This document shows positions 22,063-32,835 of a stretch of DNA of 43,146 bases, piece after piece; position 1 is the stretch's first letter; each line of letters opens with the position of its first letter. Location of the stretch: the NCBI GenBank assembly GCA_020439995.1, contig JAGROY010000112.1:1-43146 (forward strand), read 5' to 3'. The notes under the pieces are model-generated. The model had not been told where the DNA came from. It saw nothing but the letters and a program-made list of their open reading frames with translations, and made no database searches. The DNA comes from Verrucomicrobiia bacterium. GTDB lineage: Bacteria > Verrucomicrobiota > Verrucomicrobiia > Verrucomicrobiales > DEV007. Both the position numbers and the translations under genes were made by a program.

Positions 22063-24288
22063 ATGCGTCCACGTCATTCAGTACGCGTGTTAGTCGACGG
22101 GCCGTCGGAACTTGAGTTCAACTACTCCGTTCCCGAGGCGCTGGTCCCCCGCGTCCAGATCGGATCGCGCGTTCGCATTCCCCTGCGCAACCGTAGAGCC
22201 ACAGGCACAGTGCTGGAAGTCGAAACGCTGCCGGACGAGGGAAAATTTCGACTCAAGGACATCACCGATCTCATCGACGATCACCCGGTGCTCACCAGAA
22301 AGCTGGTCGAACTCGGACGTTGGATCAGCTCTTACTACCGCGCCCCGATGGAATCAGTCATGCGCAGCCTCTTACCGGAAGCGGTGCGTTCTGATGTCAC
22401 GGCATTCAGAGAGATCAATGTCGTATCCCTGGCGCGCGAAATCAGCGTCGACGAACTTGCTGCTTTGGAACAGAAAGCCCCGCGCCAGGCTGAAGTCATC
22501 GTCAAGTTGCAGCAGAGCACTGAGCCAGTTGCAATGTCGAAGCTCGCGGCAGCATCTGTCCGTGCACTTGAGAAAAAAGGGGTGGTTACCGTGGCACTGC
22601 AGGAAGTGGGCCGCGATCCGCACGAGGGCGTTCATTTCATCGGCAGCGAGCCGCTCGCACTGAACCCGGAGCAGGAAGTGGCAATGGAAACAGTCCTCTC
22701 CGCACTGGAGAATCCCTCTGAAGCGCCACCGATTCTCCTGTTCGGAGTCACGGGGAGCGGCAAGACTGAGATCTATTTGCAGGCGATCCAAGCCGCGCTC
22801 AATGCCGGAAAGACGGCGCTCGTGCTCGTTCCAGAGATTTCGCTTACGCCTCAAACGGTCGATCGCTTCAAGACGCGCTTCGCCTCCATGCAGTCGGAAA
22901 TTGCAATATTTCACAGCCACCTGTCGGCAGGAGAACGCCATGACGAGTGGCACAAAATTCATCGGCGACAGGCCAGGATTGTCATTGGTGCACGCAGCGC
23001 TATTTTCGCGCCACTCGAAAACCTCGGAATCATCGTGGTCGACGAGGAACATGAGACGACCTACAAACAGGAGAATCCTCCGCGCTACCAAGCCCGGGAT
23101 ATTGCCGTTGTGCGTGGAAAAATGGAAGGAGCCGTCGTCCTGCTCGGCAGTGCCACTCCCGGGCTGGAATCGTATCAGAACGCTCTGAGCGGAAAGTACA
23201 CAATGCTTCGACTCGACCAGCGTGCCGATGACTGCCAGCTACCGCTCATCCGTGTCATCGACATGCGGCTCGAGGGCAAGCGGCTGCAAAAAGGGATGCC
23301 CGGCATTTTTTCTGAAAAGCTGCGCATCGCGGTCGATAAACGATTGGAAGATTCGGAGCAGGTCATCTTCTTCCTGAACAGACGCGGCTTCGCCACCTCG
23401 TTCGTCTGCCAGGGCTGCGGATTCGTAGCCAAGTGCAACCACTGCGCCAGCTCCCTAACATTCCACCAATCGGAAGACAAACTCGTCTGTCATATCTGCG
23501 GCTTTCGCAAGCTCATGCCGCGCAAGTGCCCCGATTGCGGAGATCCGTCTGTTCGACTCCAGGGCTACGGAACCGAACGTGTCGCCGAGGCAGTCGGCAA
23601 AGTTTTCCCGAAAGCCCGGGTCGCCCGCGTCGATGCGGACACCATGCAGCGCAAAAACCAGCTGCGGGAAACCCTTGCCGCCTTCAAGTCCGGCAAGCTG
23701 GACATCCTTGTCGGAACTCAAATGATCGCCAAAGGCCTGCACTTTCCAAATGTGACCCTGGTCGGCGTATTGAATGCCGATCTTGGATTGCACATGCCGG
23801 ACTTTCGCTCCGGGGAACGCACTTTTCAGCTTCTCACCCAGGTAGCTGGGCGTGCCGGACGTGGAGAAATGAAGGGCGAAGTTTTTGTGCAGACATTCAC
23901 TCCACATCACCCGGCAGTACAGTTTGCCCGCCACCACAACTTCGATGGATTTGCCGAGCAGGAGCTCGAAATGCGCAAGCTTTGCAGCTTCCCTCCGTTC
24001 TCTCACTGCGTACTGATCACCGTGCGCTCCACCAACGAACGCATGGCGGAGTTCACTCTGGAGACATTGCACAAGCGGCTTGAGAAAGAACTGCCGCCAG
24101 CCATTTTGCTGGGAAATCCTGCACCGTCACCTCTCGTAAAAGCTGCGGATCAATACCGATTCCAGCTCATGATGCGCGCCAAGTCCGCGCCCACCGTGAC
24201 CCGCTACCTGAACACCATCATGGAGAAAATGACATTCCCCGAGGAGGTATTCGTAGTCATCGATGTCGATCCCATGTACCTGGGTTGA
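22063..24288 (+). CDS. priA: Primosomal protein N' (replication restart helicase)
   Basis: PriA is the 3'-5' superfamily 2 helicase that reloads the replisome at stalled forks. From ATG 22063 the product is 741 residues, the usual length. The N-terminal DNA-binding domain is followed by Walker A GVTGSGKT near 228-235, Walker B DEEH near 327-330, and helicase motifs QVAGRAGRG and IAKGLHFPNV. The zinc-binding cysteine cluster is visible around 446-495: CQGCGF, CNHC, CHICG and CPDCG, giving the eight cysteines expected. A TTG at 22060 lies one codon upstream; the ATG is preferred. It is not obviously coupled to its neighbours. Confidence 0.97.
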   Translation: MRPRHSVRVLVDGPSELEFNYSVPEALVPRVQIGSRVRIPLRNRRATGTVLEVETLPDEGKFRLKDITDLIDDHPVLTRKLVELGRWISSYYRAPMESVMRSLLPEAVRSDVTAFREINVVSLAREISVDELAALEQKAPRQAEVIVKLQQSTEPVAMSKLAAASVRALEKKGVVTVALQEVGRDPHEGVHFIGSEPLALNPEQEVAMETVLSALENPSEAPPILLFGVTGSGKTEIYLQAIQAALNAGKTALVLVPEISLTPQTVDRFKTRFASMQSEIAIFHSHLSAGERHDEWHKIHRRQARIVIGARSAIFAPLENLGIIVVDEEHETTYKQENPPRYQARDIAVVRGKMEGAVVLLGSATPGLESYQNALSGKYTMLRLDQRADDCQLPLIRVIDMRLEGKRLQKGMPGIFSEKLRIAVDKRLEDSEQVIFFLNRRGFATSFVCQGCGFVAKCNHCASSLTFHQSEDKLVCHICGFRKLMPRKCPDCGDPSVRLQGYGTERVAEAVGKVFPKARVARVDADTMQRKNQLRETLAAFKSGKLDILVGTQMIAKGLHFPNVTLVGVLNADLGLHMPDFRSGERTFQLLTQVAGRAGRGEMKGEVFVQTFTPHHPAVQFARHHNFDGFAEQELEMRKLCSFPPFSHCVLITVRSTNERMAEFTLETLHKRLEKELPPAILLGNPAPSPLVKAADQYRFQLMMRAKSAPTVTRYLNTIMEKMTFPEEVFVVIDVDPMYLG

Positions 24289-24313
24289 AAGGTGATTGAA
24301 GGGATCCGATTAA

Positions 24314-24342
24314 GCTGCCCAAATCGGGAAGAAATGGGCAGC
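24314..24342. terminator. Hairpin between convergent priA and leuB
   Basis: A perfect 8-base inverted repeat, GCTGCCCA at 24314-24321 and TGGGCAGC at 24335-24342, encloses 13 bases. It lies between the stop codons of the convergent genes priA and leuB. There is no T-tract on either side, so it is only a candidate bidirectional terminator. Confidence 0.4.
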
Positions 24343-24373
24343 ATAGTTGGTTCGAGTCCCCTTAGATTCCAAG

Positions 24374-25582
<1,209 letters not shown>

Positions 25583-25627
25583 TCAGGCGCAGATTCCTAC
25601 TGCTGCAACCGTATGCTATGCCACACG

Positions 25628-25671
25628 CAAAAAAATGCCAACGGGAGTCCCACTCCAGGTGGGAACTCCCG
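25628..25671 (-). terminator. Rho-independent terminator of the small barrel gene
   Basis: On the minus strand, downstream of the gene ending at 25716, a long hairpin occupies 25671-25642. The arms CGGGAGTTCCCAC and GTGGGACTCCCG pair with one bulged base around a 5-base loop. After a short spacer a run of seven T residues follows (25635-25629). This is the clearest intrinsic terminator in the window. Confidence 0.78.
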
Positions 25672-25715
25672 CTCGCATCAACAACTACTACAACTAAGAA
25701 AAAATCTGTCTCAGG

Positions 25716-26381
25716 CTAAAATGCCAAGCGCACGCCCACGCCTACGGTCTGCTCGTCATCATTCCAGCTCCATTCTGCTTTCAATCCTAGAGCGCGAGTA
25801 ATGCGAAGCACCGTTCCGGCGGAATACTCAAACTGGTCAGTCTCGTCGTCGACGATGTAGTTCACGGAGGCAAACCCCTCGATCGCCCGGGTGATCCCGA
25901 CGCGCAAGGAGGGCCCGGCGTAGCCACCCAGCGAGCCATTATCATCATCGCTTCCAGTCTCAAATCCGTAGAAGAGCCCCCCTTCCGCCACCAGATGAAC
26001 GCGGTCGGACAGCGGGAAAATCATTCCGGCACCTGCAGAGAACGACCAGAAATCAACGTCATCGTCACCCTCGATCCCTTCCACAGGCTCCCATAACCCA
26101 CCCAATGTGACGAATGTGAAGTCGGTCAGCGTCTTTGAGAAGCCCACTGAAATTCCATTGGAATCATCAAGGAAATCATCGTCGAAATCGGTGAAATTAT
26201 ACTCAATATCAAGAAAATCATAATCGAAGTAATCAGTCGCGCAGGTACTCACCATTTCGGTCGGATCCATCGGAGGAGCAATTGGCGCCTTCCCGCTCGG
26301 TGCATCGTAGTAAAACGTCCCAGCTACCGCCGTTCCAGCTAAACTAGAAGTCGAGATTAGAAGTGCTAAAAATTTATTCAT
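25716..26381 (-). CDS. Small outer-membrane beta-barrel protein
   Basis: The 221-residue product, from ATG 26381, has a clean signal peptide (MNKFLALLISTSSLAGTAVA, cleavage before GTF). The mature part is acidic and Gly-rich with alternating strand patterns and ends in GVGVRLAF, a C-terminal aromatic typical of outer-membrane barrels. Mature residues about 30-65 are dense in Asp, Phe and Tyr, which may bind divalent cations. The longer frame from 26453 adds 24 residues that spoil the signal peptide and is rejected. The protein resembles OmpA-barrel or porin-like surface proteins, but I cannot name a family. It has an AT-rich upstream region and its own terminator, as expected for an abundant surface protein. 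Confidence 0.8.
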   Translation of the reverse strand: MNKFLALLISTSSLAGTAVAGTFYYDAPSGKAPIAPPMDPTEMVSTCATDYFDYDFLDIEYNFTDFDDDFLDDSNGISVGFSKTLTDFTFVTLGGLWEPVEGIEGDDDVDFWSFSAGAGMIFPLSDRVHLVAEGGLFYGFETGSDDDNGSLGGYAGPSLRVGITRAIEGFASVNYIVDDETDQFEYSAGTVLRITRALGLKAEWSWNDDEQTVGVGVRLAF

Positions 26382-26538
26382 AGAGGCTTGTTGGATGTCG
26401 TTTTTGTAAAATAATCGAGATCCGACCCTGCCTCTTGGAAGTCGCAAGGTCAAGAGGATAAACTTGCGAATATTCTCACAATTTAGTTAACTTAAGTTAG
26501 TTAGCAAGCGCGATAATTTGTTAACAAGTCGCTTTTGT
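26382..26538. promoter_or_regulatory. AT-rich upstream region of the small barrel gene, with palindrome
   Basis: Between the barrel start and the menE stop the sequence is markedly AT-rich. It contains a perfect 12-base palindrome, TAACTTAAGTTA, at 26488-26499 and GTTAAC-type repeats. Its CTTAAG core is shared with the palindrome at 19761-19774 in front of the other barrel gene. I cannot place a -35/-10 pair with confidence. Confidence 0.35.
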
Positions 26539-27720
26539 TTAGTTAATATTTCTAAAATTATTCATGTGCAAAAGTGCGCTAATCACTTGATGATCCGCAA
26601 CTTTTCCCAATTCGGAAGTTGGAATAATCGGCACGATTGCGAGCTGATTCACCCGTTCTGGAGGGACTGCAGTGCGATTGTAAGCCGCCAAAGCTTGCTC
26701 AATTTTTTTCACGTCGGATGCCGCTTCGCGGTCGATCACGGCGACAAGACGTTTGCCACTTCTTGGATCTGCCAATGCCACCACTACTACGGTGATTTCC
26801 AGAGCATTGAGAGCCATTTGAACAGCCTTAGTATCAACGTTTTCCCCAAATACTTTAACCACGGAATCGGCACGCGTTTTAGGGATTAGACACCTGCCAT
26901 TTTCAACCAGTTCAACGCGATCGCTGGTGACAAACCATCCGTCCCGTGAGATCGGCGAAGAAAAGGTAAACCCGGAATTCACGTGAGATCGCACGAGATA
27001 ACCTGAAAATAAAGCAGTCCCCCTAATTTCCAGAACTCCGTGCAACGAAAGTCGCGCCTCCCAGATTGGCAAAATTGGGAGCCCGGCATTTTGAAAGGAG
27101 CCATGCCCATGCAGGAACTCCGTGGCGATCTGGGAAGCGGATTCCGTCATGCCGAAAGTCTCCAGAAGCGGCCACCCCAGGGCCTCGGCTTTTGCGCGAA
27201 GATCGGGTGCCAGTGCCCCGCCGCCCACCAGAACCGCCCTCATCGATTTGGGACACACTTCACCCTGGCGAACAAGATCATGCACCTGCGTTGGCACCAC
27301 CGATGTGAGCGTGGCTGCCACCGCGTCAATCTGGCTAACAAACTCCGCAGCGTCCCACCTGCCACGCAACATCGTTACAGGAATGGATGCCGAGTAGGCT
27401 CTGGCCCAGATTCCGAGACCTCCCACATGGAATGATGGAAGCGCACAGAACCAGCGGTCTGCCTCACTCACCTGAAGGTGCTGGTTCACGGCCTTTGCGG
27501 AAGCCAGAAGCGCCCGCCGAGACAGGCAGGCAAATTTTGGATTCCCCGTGGTTCCCGATGTAGCAAACACAATGTGCCCAAAAAGCCCGGCAGCATCGGC
27601 AGCAGCCGCCAGCGGTGCTGACACTTCGGCCGCAGCCGGAAGGCGGGGATTCAGCAGGACAGTATTCGCTTCAGCCTCACTCCAGAAGTCGGAAGCAGTG
27701 GTCAGGTAAGGGCTTTCCAT
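26539..27720 (-). CDS. menE: O-succinylbenzoate-CoA ligase
   Basis: The 393-residue protein is an acyl-CoA synthetase with the AMP-binding signature FATSGTTGNPK, the core LLETFGMTESAS and a short C-terminal domain with the lysine-containing PPERVNQLA region. In menaquinone synthesis MenE activates o-succinylbenzoate to its CoA thioester. The assignment rests on the modest length and on the overlap with menC: its ATG lies 19 bases upstream of the menC stop, so the two are translated from one mRNA. The N-terminal region is short compared with MenE of enteric bacteria. By sequence alone it could be another aryl-CoA ligase; context decides. Confidence 0.88.
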   Translation of the reverse strand: MESPYLTTASDFWSEAEANTVLLNPRLPAAAEVSAPLAAAADAAGLFGHIVFATSGTTGNPKFACLSRRALLASAKAVNQHLQVSEADRWFCALPSFHVGGLGIWARAYSASIPVTMLRGRWDAAEFVSQIDAVAATLTSVVPTQVHDLVRQGEVCPKSMRAVLVGGGALAPDLRAKAEALGWPLLETFGMTESASQIATEFLHGHGSFQNAGLPILPIWEARLSLHGVLEIRGTALFSGYLVRSHVNSGFTFSSPISRDGWFVTSDRVELVENGRCLIPKTRADSVVKVFGENVDTKAVQMALNALEITVVVVALADPRSGKRLVAVIDREAASDVKKIEQALAAYNRTAVPPERVNQLAIVPIIPTSELGKVADHQVISALLHMNNFRNIN

Positions 27721-28652
27721 GGCAAAACTGCCAACATAGCACCAAATCCCAAACCTGGCCCGGGAGGAGGAACAAGGCGGGCATCCTCAATCCGCAACTG
27801 CCGGAAAAACGGATCCTCGCAAAAGACCGGATGCGTGAGCAGACCGCACGTATCGACTTCGCCAGGAAAAACAGATGCCTCGTATGCCGCGAACAGTTGG
27901 CCAATCGCATGGTCCATGCACGAAGTGATGACCAATCGCTCGCTACTGGAGGAAATTGGCGGCGGAGAACAAGCCGGCTTCCACACGCGCACAGGAAAAG
28001 CCGGATCTGCGGCGAATCTTTCGGAATTCCGATCGAGCGCGAACCGCAGTCCTGTTTCCAGCTGGAGCTGCTGCCAGAGCAGGGGCTCGTATGGGAATGG
28101 GTCTTCGACAAAGTCGATGAGGTCGCTGGTGTGAGAACGGAGCCTTTGGGAAAACCGTCGCAAGCCGTCAGGATTCAGCGTTCCGTTAAAATCCAGGCGG
28201 ATCCTTACCGGGGGATTACTCGATCGCCAGCGATCTGCAAGTGCGTTGATCTGACAGGCACCACGTTCAGCATCGGCCCCGAGCTTAATCTTCACACAAT
28301 CGAAGCCCGCAGCGCGAATGCTAGCCAGATCAGCGACCGCAAGAGCATCGACTTCCGTAACGGTTACGTGGCTCCTGGGTACCTTCAATCCACGGAAAAG
28401 ACTGCGCTTCTCCGCTCTGGCGGCAGCATCGATTGCGCAGCACTGCAGCGCCCTTTCCCCCAGAGCCGTTGGTTTCCCAATCGCCAGCAAATGCAGCTGC
28501 TCCGAAAGCGGTCTATCGCCAAGACTCGTCCAGGGATGAACACAGCCGTGCCCACCTCCCACACGGATCAGCGCGCCTTCGCAGAGGCCGTCACCGGTCT
28601 TTGCGTTGAGCGACGCGACTGGCTGCAGCTGATACCGCCAGAATTCGATCAT
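27702..28652 (-). CDS. menC: o-Succinylbenzoate synthase
   Basis: MenC is an enolase-superfamily enzyme that dehydrates SHCHC to o-succinylbenzoate in menaquinone synthesis. The 316-residue protein shows the full catalytic set: Lys121 and Lys123 in the KIK motif, metal ligands Asp154 (RLDFNG), Glu183 (VEDPFPYE) and Asp207 (ALDRNS), and Lys225 in VWKPA. It heads the menC-menE pair and its 3' end overlaps menE by 19 bases. Its start is 32 bases after the stop of the Tat-exported oxidoreductase on the same strand, so all three could share a transcript. Confidence 0.9.
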   Translation of the reverse strand: MIEFWRYQLQPVASLNAKTGDGLCEGALIRVGGGHGCVHPWTSLGDRPLSEQLHLLAIGKPTALGERALQCCAIDAAARAEKRSLFRGLKVPRSHVTVTEVDALAVADLASIRAAGFDCVKIKLGADAERGACQINALADRWRSSNPPVRIRLDFNGTLNPDGLRRFSQRLRSHTSDLIDFVEDPFPYEPLLWQQLQLETGLRFALDRNSERFAADPAFPVRVWKPACSPPPISSSSERLVITSCMDHAIGQLFAAYEASVFPGEVDTCGLLTHPVFCEDPFFRQLRIEDARLVPPPGPGLGFGAMLAVLPWKALT

Positions 28653-28684
28653 ACGAAGCAGTACGCTTCAGATAGCGGCGTGGG

Positions 28685-30160
28685 CTAGATCTTGCTTAAA
28701 TCCGGGATCTCGAACCCCTGGCTGTTGACATCTTTCAGTAGTCGATTCGCATCGGCAGCGCACTCGCCCGTATGGGATTCGGATTTCGGGTCAAAGGTGA
28801 GCCACGGTCCGACGATGTAGCGATCCTCCTTTTCGGACAGACCCACTCCGTCACTCATAATCGAGTGTAACCGGCCGAAGTGCTCGTGCAGATCAGAACC
28901 TTCCGCGAATCCGCCAGCCTTGGAGTTGAACGCCTCCTCCTGGCCGAGCCGATAGGAATTGTTCATCAGATGCCCCAAAACACAGCCGTTGTGGGCTTCG
29001 ATTGCGGTTCCATTCGCCATCTCCGGCTTGCCCTCACGGCAGGCAGCTATGAAGCTTCCCCAGTTCCCGCCGGGGGTTACTTTGCCCGGCTCAATACTCA
29101 AATCTTCGCCTTTGTCGCTGCCCTTCGGATAGTATTTTCCACGGACAATCCGGCCACCGTCCTCGAAGTAATATTCATTCTCCACCTGGTGCTCATAGCC
29201 GTCATAGTTGACGTTGCGCACGTTAAAGTAGACCCACTGCCCGTTCGGATACTCGGCTGCGGCAAACATCGTATTCGGTGTTTCGCCCTGGTCTTTCCAC
29301 TGGAATCGATTGCCCATTCCCATCACGCGAACGGGATGCGTCTGATCGTCGTCCAATGCCCAGCGCGCCACGTCCAGCTGATGCGTCCCCTGATTGTTCA
29401 TATCCCCGTTGCCAGTGCCCCAGAACCAGTGCCAGTCATAGTGCACGTAGTTGTCGTGGTACTGATGGATCACAGCGGGGCCGCGCCACAGATTCCAGTC
29501 AAGATCTGCCGCAGGTGGCTTCGGAAACTCAAATCCAATCGACCCGCGCGGCTTGCAACAGTAGCCGTACGAAATTTTCAACCTGCCGAACTTTCCGGCC
29601 TTAATCGCCTCATGCAGCCCCGCGATCTTCGCATCGCTGCGGCGCTGCGTGCCATGCTGCACCACCACGCCATACTTCCGTTGCGCCTCCACCGCGATCC
29701 GGCCTTCGTGCACATCGTGACTCATCGGCTTCTCCACATACACGTGCTTCCCAGCCTGCGCCCCCCAGATTGTCATCAGCGAATGCCAGTGGTTCGGCGT
29801 GGCGATCGAAATGGCATCCAGCTCCGGATCGTCCAGCGCCTCCCTCACATCGGCGACACCCTTGCATCGAAACGGGCCGTCCGTTTTCTTTTCAATGTTG
29901 GCAAGCGTCCGGTCCCGCACCTTTGCATCTGGATCAATGATGTAGGCGATCTCCACATTATCCTGCTCCATCCAGCCCCCGATGTGGCTTTTGCCTCTGC
30001 CATTTGCTCCGGCCACAGCAATCCGCAATCGATTGTTCGCGCCTACCACCTTCGGTGCCGCCCGAGTATTCCCAAGGATCAGCGATCCGGCGGCCGCCCC
30101 CATGGTTGCAGTTAAAAATTGCCGACGGCTGGAGGAATTGAGCGATGGAGTATTGGACAT
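28685..30160 (-). CDS. Tat-exported Gfo/Idh/MocA-family oxidoreductase
   Basis: The 491-residue protein begins with a twin-arginine signal (S-R-R-Q-F-L at 10-15, then a hydrophobic AAAGSLILG stretch). It should therefore be exported folded, with NAD(P) bound. The Rossmann motif RIAVAGANGRG follows near 46, then YVEKPMSHD (the EKP motif of the family) and a C-terminal domain with HWFWGTGNGDMNNQGTHQLD. Exported members are plentiful in Planctomycetes and Verrucomicrobia and are thought to act on sugars or cyclitols; the substrate is unknown. It is divergent from the sulfatase, 120 bases away, which suggests shared glycan chemistry. Confidence 0.88.
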   Translation of the reverse strand: MSNTPSLNSSSRRQFLTATMGAAAGSLILGNTRAAPKVVGANNRLRIAVAGANGRGKSHIGGWMEQDNVEIAYIIDPDAKVRDRTLANIEKKTDGPFRCKGVADVREALDDPELDAISIATPNHWHSLMTIWGAQAGKHVYVEKPMSHDVHEGRIAVEAQRKYGVVVQHGTQRRSDAKIAGLHEAIKAGKFGRLKISYGYCCKPRGSIGFEFPKPPAADLDWNLWRGPAVIHQYHDNYVHYDWHWFWGTGNGDMNNQGTHQLDVARWALDDDQTHPVRVMGMGNRFQWKDQGETPNTMFAAAEYPNGQWVYFNVRNVNYDGYEHQVENEYYFEDGGRIVRGKYYPKGSDKGEDLSIEPGKVTPGGNWGSFIAACREGKPEMANGTAIEAHNGCVLGHLMNNSYRLGQEEAFNSKAGGFAEGSDLHEHFGRLHSIMSDGVGLSEKEDRYIVGPWLTFDPKSESHTGECAADANRLLKDVNSQGFEIPDLSKI

Positions 30161-30280
30161 CTGGTAGGACTGGTTGTGGGTTTGCCCGATCTTGCCACTA
30201 CCGGCTGGCTCAGATCAACGTAATTTCGAGAATCTCGTCTGTGCTTGCCTGCCGCCACGCCGAGCCCATACGCTCGTCGG

Positions 30281-31891
30281 ATGAGCAAGGCGTTTGTATT
30301 CACTCTCCTGACCACCTGTATGACGATCTCCTCTTCGCTTGGAGCGGATCGCCCGAATGTGCTTCTTGCGATCAGCGATGACCAGTCGTGGCCGCACACC
30401 TCGGCTTATGGCTCGAAGATGGTGACCACGCCCCATTTTGATCGCATCGCTCGCGAAGGAGTTCTGTTCAACAATGCATTCTGCGCTTCGCCAGGATGTA
30501 GCCCATCGAGAGCCGCTTTGCTCACCGGACGCAATACCTGGCAAATTGAACACGCGGGGACGCACGCCAGTTACTTTGATCCCAAGTATGTCACTTACAC
30601 CGACAAGCTCGCTGAGGCCGGTTATTTCGTAGGCTTCACCGGCAAAGGCTGGGCGCCGGGTGATTTCGCGAAGCTGGGACGCCATCACAATCCAGCGGGC
30701 CCAGCGTTTCGTGGAGCTGGTGGCAAGGCGAAACCCGGTTCATACGCGGATGCATTTGCTGAATTTCTGAGTCAACGTCCAGAGGCAAAACCCTTCTGTT
30801 TCTGGTTTGGCAGCAACGATCCCCACCGCCCATTTGAGCAGGGCGCTGGCCTCAAAGCCGGCAAGAAACTAGAGCAGGCCGAGGTGCCCGCTTTCCTCCC
30901 CGACACGCCCGAAATCCGCAGCGACTTGCTCGACTACGCGATGGAGATTGAACGCTTCGATTCTGACTTTGGCAAAATCCTGGATCTGCTGGAGCAAACC
31001 GGTGAGCTGGACAATACACTGATCATCGTCACTTCTGACAATGGCATGGCATTCCCGCGTGCAAAAGCCAACTGCTTTGAGTTCGGCATTCATGTGCCGC
31101 TGGCGATCCGATGGGGAAAGCGCGTCCCATCAGGACGCACCATCAATGATCTCGTCGGCTTTACAGACATCACTGCAACGATCTATGAGGCGACAGGGAC
31201 GACGCCTCCCATCCCTTACCCAATAGTCGGGCGAAGCCTGCTGCCCATGCTGAAGATACCGGAGTCCGGCACACTCGATCCTAACAGAACCGCTGTTTTT
31301 GCCGCGCGCGAGCGACACTCTTCCTCGCGCTACCTTTCGCTCGGGTATCCACAGCGTTGCATCCGCAGCGACCAGTATCTGCTCATCCGCAACTTCAAAC
31401 CAGAACGCTGGCCAGCAGGACCGGCGCAGAAATTTGCCAACGTAAAATTTGGAAAAGATGGCCACCTCTCGTCCAGCAAGCTCGGGCCGGACTATGGCGG
31501 TTACCATGACATCGACGCCTGCCCTTCGCTGACCTTCCTTGTCGAGCACCGCGAAGATCCATCCATCGCGCGCTTCCTGAAACTCGCGACCGACCGCAGG
31601 CCATCCGTTGAACTCTACGATGTCCGCAGCGATCCCGCGTGCCTGCACAATCTCGCCGATGCCCCAGAGCATTCGGCACTGAGGGAGCAGCTCGTTGAGC
31701 AGCTAAACGCGTCTCTTACAAAAACCGGCGATGCCAGAGTCACAGGGAATGGTGACGTCTGGGAGACTTACCCCAGGGTGAGCAATCTACGGTGGTTCCC
31801 CGTGCCGGACTGGGCTGAACAGGTACCATTAAGCATTCCAAACCTGCCGTGGCTGGACGATCGAAAACCGCGTGCGGCATCCAACGAATGA
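30281..31891 (+). CDS. Secreted formylglycine-dependent sulfatase
   Basis: From ATG 30281 the product is 536 residues with a signal peptide (hydrophobic 4-20, cleavage near SLGAD). The maturation motif is C73-S-P-S-R77 followed by AALLTG, where Cys73 becomes formylglycine through an anaerobic or FGE-type maturase not encoded here. Metal ligands are expected at the DD of LLAISDDQ and the DN of VTSDNGM. Such sulfatases desulfate extracellular glycans, often algal, mucin or glycosaminoglycan sulfates. The frame opens at a TTG 12 codons upstream, but the ATG gives a proper signal peptide. Its stop overlaps the start of the kinase gene by four bases (ATGA). Confidence 0.92.
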   Translation: MSKAFVFTLLTTCMTISSSLGADRPNVLLAISDDQSWPHTSAYGSKMVTTPHFDRIAREGVLFNNAFCASPGCSPSRAALLTGRNTWQIEHAGTHASYFDPKYVTYTDKLAEAGYFVGFTGKGWAPGDFAKLGRHHNPAGPAFRGAGGKAKPGSYADAFAEFLSQRPEAKPFCFWFGSNDPHRPFEQGAGLKAGKKLEQAEVPAFLPDTPEIRSDLLDYAMEIERFDSDFGKILDLLEQTGELDNTLIIVTSDNGMAFPRAKANCFEFGIHVPLAIRWGKRVPSGRTINDLVGFTDITATIYEATGTTPPIPYPIVGRSLLPMLKIPESGTLDPNRTAVFAARERHSSSRYLSLGYPQRCIRSDQYLLIRNFKPERWPAGPAQKFANVKFGKDGHLSSSKLGPDYGGYHDIDACPSLTFLVEHREDPSIARFLKLATDRRPSVELYDVRSDPACLHNLADAPEHSALREQLVEQLNASLTKTGDARVTGNGDVWETYPRVSNLRWFPVPDWAEQVPLSIPNLPWLDDRKPRAASNE

Positions 31892-32835
31892 AGCGAAACA
31901 TCGTAGTGTTAGGTTCCCTGAATACCGACCTTGTTGTTAGCGGATCCTCTCTTCCCAGGCCGGGCGAGACCGTAACGGGTGGCCGTTTCTTTCAAGCTCA
32001 CGGAGGCAAAGGAGCGAATCAGGCGGTCGCGGCAAAACGACTGGCACCGGAGGCTGATGTCCTATTTTTGGGAGCGGTCGGTGACGATGGCTTTGGGCTG
32101 GACGCCAGGGCAGCCCTGGCTGGCGAAGGCATCGACGTCAGCCGCTTGCTCAAAGCGGAAAATTCGGCGACTGGCATTGCCCTCATCATGGTTGACGCAT
32201 CAGGAACTGGTGAGAACATGATCAGTGTGGCTTCCGGCGCGAACGCTGCTGTCGACAGCGCATTTGTAGACAGCGTCGAAGCAGCAATTTTTGAATCCGC
32301 CCAAATTTTCCTAACATCCCTCGAAATCGGATTCGATGCCGTGCGATGCGGACTTGAGCGTGCACGCTCCCATGGCGTTTTTACGATTGTTAATCCCGCT
32401 CCAGCCATGGCGGAAAACTGCAAAGCGATCGTCGAACTTTTGCCGCTCGTCGATCTGTTGATTCCGAACTCTCACGAAGCAAGGTCGCTCTGCCGAGAGA
32501 TCGGAGGTGCCTCCCCTGGCGAATCGAGTCCCAGCCACCTGGCGAAATGGCTTTCAGAATCAAATCCCGCCAGCGCGATCGTGATCACGCTCGGCGAATC
32601 CGGCTGCCTGGTGCGGGAAGTCGACGGCTCAGAATGTCGCCTGCCCGCCCAGCCTGCGGGAACCGTAGCAGATACCACGGGTGCAGGCGATTGCTTTTGC
32701 GGGGCCGTCGCAGCGGAATTGGCGCAGGGCAGCTCGCTACGAAATGCCTGCAATTTCGCCATCCGGGCAGCCGGAATCTGTGTCACCCGCCTCGGTGCAC
32801 AGCCATCGATCCCCACTCGGGCAGAACTGGAATAA
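31888..32835 (+). CDS. rbsK: Ribokinase-type PfkB sugar kinase
   Basis: The 315-residue protein is a PfkB-fold kinase with MKRNIVVLGSLNTDLV at the N-terminus, GGKGANQA at 39-46 and the catalytic anion-hole motif DTTGAGDCFCGA near the C-terminus. The overall pattern is that of ribokinase, which phosphorylates ribose on C5, but related sugars are possible. The ATG at 31888 overlaps the sulfatase TGA; a longer in-frame start at 31849 would overlap that gene by 43 bases and is rejected. Coupling to a sulfatase suggests it phosphorylates a sugar released from a sulfated glycan. Confidence 0.87.
   Translation: MKRNIVVLGSLNTDLVVSGSSLPRPGETVTGGRFFQAHGGKGANQAVAAKRLAPEADVLFLGAVGDDGFGLDARAALAGEGIDVSRLLKAENSATGIALIMVDASGTGENMISVASGANAAVDSAFVDSVEAAIFESAQIFLTSLEIGFDAVRCGLERARSHGVFTIVNPAPAMAENCKAIVELLPLVDLLIPNSHEARSLCREIGGASPGESSPSHLAKWLSESNPASAIVITLGESGCLVREVDGSECRLPAQPAGTVADTTGAGDCFCGAVAAELAQGSSLRNACNFAIRAAGICVTRLGAQPSIPTRAELE

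Noticed and set aside
28880..30115. 411-codon plus-strand frame opposite the exported oxidoreductase
   Set aside because: It is long, but the minus-strand frame has a Tat signal and full family motifs; the plus-strand peptide is rich in His, Arg and Val with no motif, a GC-driven shadow.
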